Below, one piece after another: positions 60,598 through 64,000 of a stretch of DNA of 64,000 bases. The notes below the pieces were generated by a model. It saw only the letters and a list, made by a program, of their open reading frames with translations, was not told the DNA's origin and ran no database searches. How positions within the stretch are numbered: the first letter of the stretch is position 1; the number at the start of each line of letters is the position of its first letter. Source of the stretch: Rheinheimera sp. A13L (GTDB taxonomy: Bacteria > Pseudomonadota > Gammaproteobacteria > Enterobacterales > Alteromonadaceae); the NCBI RefSeq assembly GCF_000217935.1, contig NZ_AFHI01000067.1, positions 1 through 64,000 of the forward strand, in the 5' to 3' direction. The translations under genes were made by a program, and so were the position numbers.

Positions 60598-61977
60598 ATG
60601 GCGATGTGGGGTGGTCGGTTTACCGAAGCCAGTCTGGCCGAGTTCAGTGAATTTAATGACTCATTAAGTTTTGATTATCTGCTGGCGCAACAGGATATTC
60701 AGGCCTCCCGTGCCTGGACCCTAGGCTTGCTTGAAGCTGGCATTATTACGGCTGCTGAAGCAGAGCAACTGGATCATGCGCTGGCTGATTTAGCTTTGGC
60801 TTTGGAATCTAATCCTAAGCTGCCGTTGCAGACGCAGGAAGAGGATATTCATAGCTGGGTGGAAGCTCAGTTGCAGCAAAAAATTGGTGCTGTGGCGAAA
60901 AAACTGCATACAGGCCGCAGCCGTAACGACTTAGTGGCGACCGATTTACGCTTGTGGACCAAGCTGAATGCCAATCAGGTTCGCAGCACGTTAATCACCG
61001 CTATTGGTGCCCTTATTACTTTTGCTGATGCGCATTTTGGTGCTGTGATGCCGGGCTTTACTCACCTGCAACGGGCTCAGCCTGTGTTGGTCAGTCACTG
61101 GGCTTTGGCTTACATCGAAATGTTTAAACGGGATTTAAGCCGTATCGACGATGCTTTGGCGCGTATGGATGTTTGTCCTTTAGGTTGTGGCGCTTTGGCT
61201 GGTACTGGCATTCAAATCGACCGCACAGCTTTAGCGCAGCGTTTAGGCTTTAAATCCGCAGCGCTCAATAGCTTAGATGCAGTATCTGATCGGGATTATG
61301 TGGTGGAATTATCCGCTACCGCCTCTTTGTGTATGACGCATTTATCGCGTTTATCCGAAGATGTGATCTTCTTCTGCTCAGGCGAAGCGGCTTTCTTCAA
61401 GTTGGGTGATGCCATCAGTAGCGGCTCATCCTTGATGCCACAAAAGAAAAACCCTGATGTATTTGAGTTATTACGTGGCAAAACCGGCCGGGTACTGGGG
61501 CATTTAGTGGCTATTTTGCATGTACTCAAAGGTTTGCCTTTGGCGTACAACAAAGATATGCAGGAAGACAAACAGGGCTTTTTTGATTTAATGGCAAGCT
61601 GGCAACAGTCCTTGCTGGTGCTGGCGACTGTATTGCCGCATTTATCCGTTAATGTAGAACGTTGCCGTTTAGCAGCAGAGCTTGGGTACAGCAATGCGAC
61701 AGATTTGGCCGATTATCTGGTGGGTAAAGGCATCGCCTTCCGTGACGCTCATGAACTATCCGGTGAGCTGGTGCTGGTGGCGTCAAAACAGCAAAAACCT
61801 CTGGAAGCTTTAGCTTTAGCTGAAATGCAGCAGGTATCGCCTTTAATCAGTGATGATGTTTTTGCCGCCCTGACCATTGAAGCTGGTCTGGCTAAACGTG
61901 CTGCTTTGGCGGGCACCAGTCCTGACAGAGTCAAAGAAGCGATGGACGCGACTAAGCTCTGGTTCGAAGCCTTATAA
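60598..61977 (+). CDS. argH: argininosuccinate lyase ArgH
   Basis: A 459-residue lyase giving arginine and fumarate. It has WGGRFTEASLAEFSEFNDS, HTGRSRNDLVATDLRLW, FTHLQRAQPVLVSHWALAY, and the catalytic GSSLMPQKKNPDVFEL. It ends with no N-acetyltransferase domain, so it is not the ArgHA fusion of many marine relatives. AGAGG precedes the ATG at 60598, while an upstream in-frame start would begin inside the ERIC element. Confidence 0.95.
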   Translation: MAMWGGRFTEASLAEFSEFNDSLSFDYLLAQQDIQASRAWTLGLLEAGIITAAEAEQLDHALADLALALESNPKLPLQTQEEDIHSWVEAQLQQKIGAVAKKLHTGRSRNDLVATDLRLWTKLNANQVRSTLITAIGALITFADAHFGAVMPGFTHLQRAQPVLVSHWALAYIEMFKRDLSRIDDALARMDVCPLGCGALAGTGIQIDRTALAQRLGFKSAALNSLDAVSDRDYVVELSATASLCMTHLSRLSEDVIFFCSGEAAFFKLGDAISSGSSLMPQKKNPDVFELLRGKTGRVLGHLVAILHVLKGLPLAYNKDMQEDKQGFFDLMASWQQSLLVLATVLPHLSVNVERCRLAAELGYSNATDLADYLVGKGIAFRDAHELSGELVLVASKQQKPLEALALAEMQQVSPLISDDVFAALTIEAGLAKRAALAGTSPDRVKEAMDATKLWFEAL

Positions 61978-62007
61978 TTCAAAATCTTGTTATTCAAAAC
62001 CTTAATG

Positions 62008-62043
62008 AAAAGCCGGACAGTTTGAAGTAGTCCGGTTTTTTTT
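62008..62043 (+). terminator. terminator of the arginine operon
   Basis: CCGGAC-11 nt-GTCCGG hairpin flanked by A- and T-runs (TTTTTTTTT), about 30 bp after argH. Confidence 0.85.
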
Positions 62044-62102
62044 CCGGCAACGCTTGCGGAAGTTTGGCTATACTTTAAAAAAATTGGGTGGGCTTGAAGC
62101 TG

Positions 62103-62780
62103 ATGACAAGGTGGCTCTTTTTGTGTTTTGTGGCATCAGTGCAAGCCACACCTGTGGTCAAAGCTGGCCATCCAACGAATTTTAGTCTGTCTTTACCTGG
62201 AGCAGCAGAGCCGCAAGGTTATGATGCTTCTGTATTACGCTGCATAGAGCAACAAAGCCAGTTGCAGTTTGACTGGAAAAGTTACCCAAACATGCGCTTA
62301 TTTCATCATGTCGCAACAGGAGAGCTGGATTTAGTCTACCCGGCTTTGTTTGATGCTGAGCGTGATAAAAGCTCTGTGCGGTCTATCGAGTTTGTTACAG
62401 TGAATAATATATGGTTAACCTTGCCAGACTCAAAAGTGGATCTGGCAAACAAGGCCATCTCCGTCTCTGTAAAACGTGGTTCGCTGCAAGCCAGCTATCT
62501 GGAAAAAGCGGGGTATTTGAATGTTGTTTATGTTGAAGAATTTGATAAGCAATTGCGGACTCTGGACGCCAGAAGAGTGGATGCTGCCTTGCTACCGGAT
62601 TTGTCATTAAACGCATTGCTGTCTGATCGCAGTCCGGTTTACCGTCAGCATATTTTTAATACCACATCAGGTGGTTTTTATCTGGCTAAAGAATTTGCCA
62701 AACATCATCTGAACTCGGTGAATCAGGCTATTCTGCTTTGTCAGCAACAAATTCCAAAGCCAGCGTTGCCTGATGAATAG
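62103..62780 (+). CDS. orphan periplasmic solute-binding-like protein
   Basis: A 225-residue exported protein with a signal peptide (WLFLCFVASVQA). The mature part resembles SBP family 3 (PGAAEPQGYDASVLRCIEQQ, ATGELDLVYPALFDAERDK, ISVSVKRGSLQASYLEKAG, RRVDAALLPDLSLNALL). It contains two cysteines (one in LRCIEQQ, one in LLCQQQ). ATG 62103 is preferred to GTG 62088. No transporter is adjacent, as with the two other proteins of this kind in the window. Confidence 0.72.
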   Translation: MTRWLFLCFVASVQATPVVKAGHPTNFSLSLPGAAEPQGYDASVLRCIEQQSQLQFDWKSYPNMRLFHHVATGELDLVYPALFDAERDKSSVRSIEFVTVNNIWLTLPDSKVDLANKAISVSVKRGSLQASYLEKAGYLNVVYVEEFDKQLRTLDARRVDAALLPDLSLNALLSDRSPVYRQHIFNTTSGGFYLAKEFAKHHLNSVNQAILLCQQQIPKPALPDE

Positions 62781-62799
62781 CCTGATTAACGGTCAGATG

Positions 62800-63495
62800 T
62801 TATTGAGAAAGGGCCTGCTTCGCCTGAAACTCCAATTCAGCTTTGAGTTCAACCGGCAGTTTGAGCTGGCGTGCTAACTCCTGCAAATAAGCTCCTTCCA
62901 TATAGTTTTGTTCATTGATCACCAATAAACTGGCCAGATACATCTCCGCAGCCAGTTCCTGTGTGGTCGCTGCTTTTGCTATCTCGGCAGGGTCCAGTGG
63001 CTTGGCCAGTTCCTGATCAAACCAGCGCTGCAGGCTTAAATCCGACGTCAGTTTGGCTATTTCTCTGTCGATCAATTCACGTTCCTGCTGATCGATATGG
63101 CCGTCGGCTTTCGCCGCAGCAATCAGCGCTTTTAGAATAGCGTTACTGTGTTGTTCCGCCTCTGCTGCAGGTAAACGATCCACTGTCTGAGGCTCATGTT
63201 GATCCACTGTCCCTTTGTTTTGTTGTTGCCAGTTACCATAAGCTTTGTAAGCCAGTACACCCAAAGCAGCCAAACCGCCATAAGTAATAACTTTTCCTCC
63301 CAGACTTCGGCCTTGTTTTGAACCGAGCAGCAAAGCTAAAGCTCCACCTGATAAGGCTCCGCCACCAAAGCCAGACATGAGTTTGCTGACTGAGGAAGTC
63401 GCTGAAGAGGGAAAAGAACTTTGTGGTGATGATTTTTGTTGCATCAGATCTGAGCCTGCTTTTAGCAGTTGGTCCAATAAGCCTTTGGTATTCAT
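62800..63495 (-). CDS. DUF533 (YebE-like) TerB-fold protein
   Basis: A 231-residue protein. The N-terminal 60 residues are Ser-rich with a low-complexity hydrophobic/glycine segment (LMSGFGGGALSGGALALLLG), then a membrane-like helix (YGGLAALGVLAYKAYG). Residues 110-231 form a TerB/DUF533 helical domain (LKALIAAAKADGHIDQQERELI). The family is widespread in Gammaproteobacteria and of unknown function. It is convergent with the solute-binding-like gene. Confidence 0.88.
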   Translation of the reverse strand: MNTKGLLDQLLKAGSDLMQQKSSPQSSFPSSATSSVSKLMSGFGGGALSGGALALLLGSKQGRSLGGKVITYGGLAALGVLAYKAYGNWQQQNKGTVDQHEPQTVDRLPAAEAEQHSNAILKALIAAAKADGHIDQQERELIDREIAKLTSDLSLQRWFDQELAKPLDPAEIAKAATTQELAAEMYLASLLVINEQNYMEGAYLQELARQLKLPVELKAELEFQAKQALSQ

Positions 63496-63574
63496 AAATA
63501 GAAGTCCTTGAATTGCCGTTAGTTCTTCTCAGACTTATTTCACAGCGGAAAATTCAGACTAAGTTGCAAAAGGT

Positions 63575-63601
63575 AAAAAAAGAGGCCGCTAAAAAGCGGC
63601 C
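63575..63601 (-). terminator. terminator of the PBP1A gene
   Basis: GGCCGCT-4 nt-AGCGGCC hairpin followed on the minus strand by TCTTTTTTT. Confidence 0.9.
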
Positions 63602-63631
63602 CTGGACGACAACAAATCAACTGAGACTAGC

Positions 63632-64000
63632 TCAGAACAGTTCTATTTCGTCCTGTTGTTGCTGGTTATTTTGAGTTGGCAATTGTTGCACTGAGGAATT
63701 CACATAAGTTTTGGGTTCAGTACCTTGTTTAAAAAACTCGAAGCCACTGCTGTTATCTGTCGCCTGAGTTAATAAACCTGTTTTCAGATCAATACGTACT
63801 GAGGTGATGCCCACAGGTGGCTGTATATATACTTGTGGTTTATCTTTTAACGCAAATCCAACAAATTCCTGCCAGGCAGGTAAAGCGGTTTTAGCTCCGG
63901 ATTCACCACCAGCTATTTGATCTTTGCCTAAATTATTATTCCAGGCGGTTTTACCTAAGCGGCTTTCAGCGTCATCAAAACCTACCCATGAAGTCACCAC
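63632..64000 (-). CDS. mrcA: penicillin-binding protein 1A, C-terminal part (runs off the window)
   Basis: The last 122 residues of a class A penicillin-binding protein. The VVTSWVGFDDAESRLGKTAWNN segment matches the end of the transpeptidase domain, followed by the GESGAKTALPAWQEFV helix and a Gln/Asn-rich tail (QNNQQQQDEIELF). This is typical of MrcA in gammaproteobacteria. The frame stays open to the window edge, so the 5' part, including the glycosyltransferase domain, lies outside. Confidence 0.82.
   Translation of the reverse strand: MVTSWVGFDDAESRLGKTAWNNNLGKDQIAGGESGAKTALPAWQEFVGFALKDKPQVYIQPPVGITSVRIDLKTGLLTQATDNSSGFEFFKQGTEPKTYVNSSVQQLPTQNNQQQQDEIELF

Overview
The window looks like a chromosomal segment of a free-living aquatic gammaproteobacterium, most likely Rheinheimera or a close relative among the Alteromonadales/Chromatiales. 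This is an inference from gene content: two large TonB-dependent receptors, oversized PstC and PstA permeases, a metJ-metB-metL-metF block, argCBFGH, queA-tgt-yajC-secDF, SoxR, OxyR and many SulP/TonB-type transporters. No plasmid, phage or transposase gene is visible, and no tRNA or rRNA gene was recognised.

Layout. 0-7 kb: a TonB-dependent receptor, a CptA/EptC-like phosphoethanolamine transferase, a phosphate-regulated porin and a periplasmic solute-binding-like protein. 6.7-10.2 kb: an NTF2-like gene divergent from soxR with a SoxR-type promoter between them, then a SulP transporter-UspA pair. 10.2-18.3 kb: a lipoprotein-TonB receptor operon, phoB, and a frameshifted phoR. 18.3-29.7 kb: a YeiE/YeiH-like pair, an M20 peptidase, uppP, a CorC/HlyC protein, an AI-2E-family permease, the ppk1-ppx operon and a GcvR-like gene. 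30-39 kb: pstS-pstC-pstA-pstB-phoU, then a DUF47-pit pair. 39-47 kb: oxyR, another solute-binding-like protein, then queA-tgt-yajC-secD-secF. 47-54 kb: malic enzyme, metJ divergent from metB-metL-metF, then thpR. 54-62 kb: dauA and argC-B-F-G-H. 62-64 kb: a third solute-binding-like protein, a DUF533 protein and the 3' end of a PBP1A gene.

The dominant theme is phosphate starvation. Six promoters share one strict architecture seen by eye: an 18-bp Pho box, exactly 10 bp, then a -10 hexamer, as in E. coli phoA. They precede the porin, the lipoprotein-TonB receptor operon, phoB, ppk1-ppx, pstS and pstC. Together these genes would sense phosphate (PhoB/PhoR/PhoU), take it across the outer membrane (porin and perhaps the TonB system), import it (Pst, Pit) and store or mobilise it as polyphosphate (Ppk/Ppx). 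The lipoprotein-TonB receptor pair has no assigned substrate and is the best candidate for an undescribed system.

Four copies of a ~125-bp ERIC-like element are dispersed through the window. Two sit inside probable operons (phoB/phoR and argG/argH). A separate 79-bp REP-like palindromic element lies between queA and tgt.
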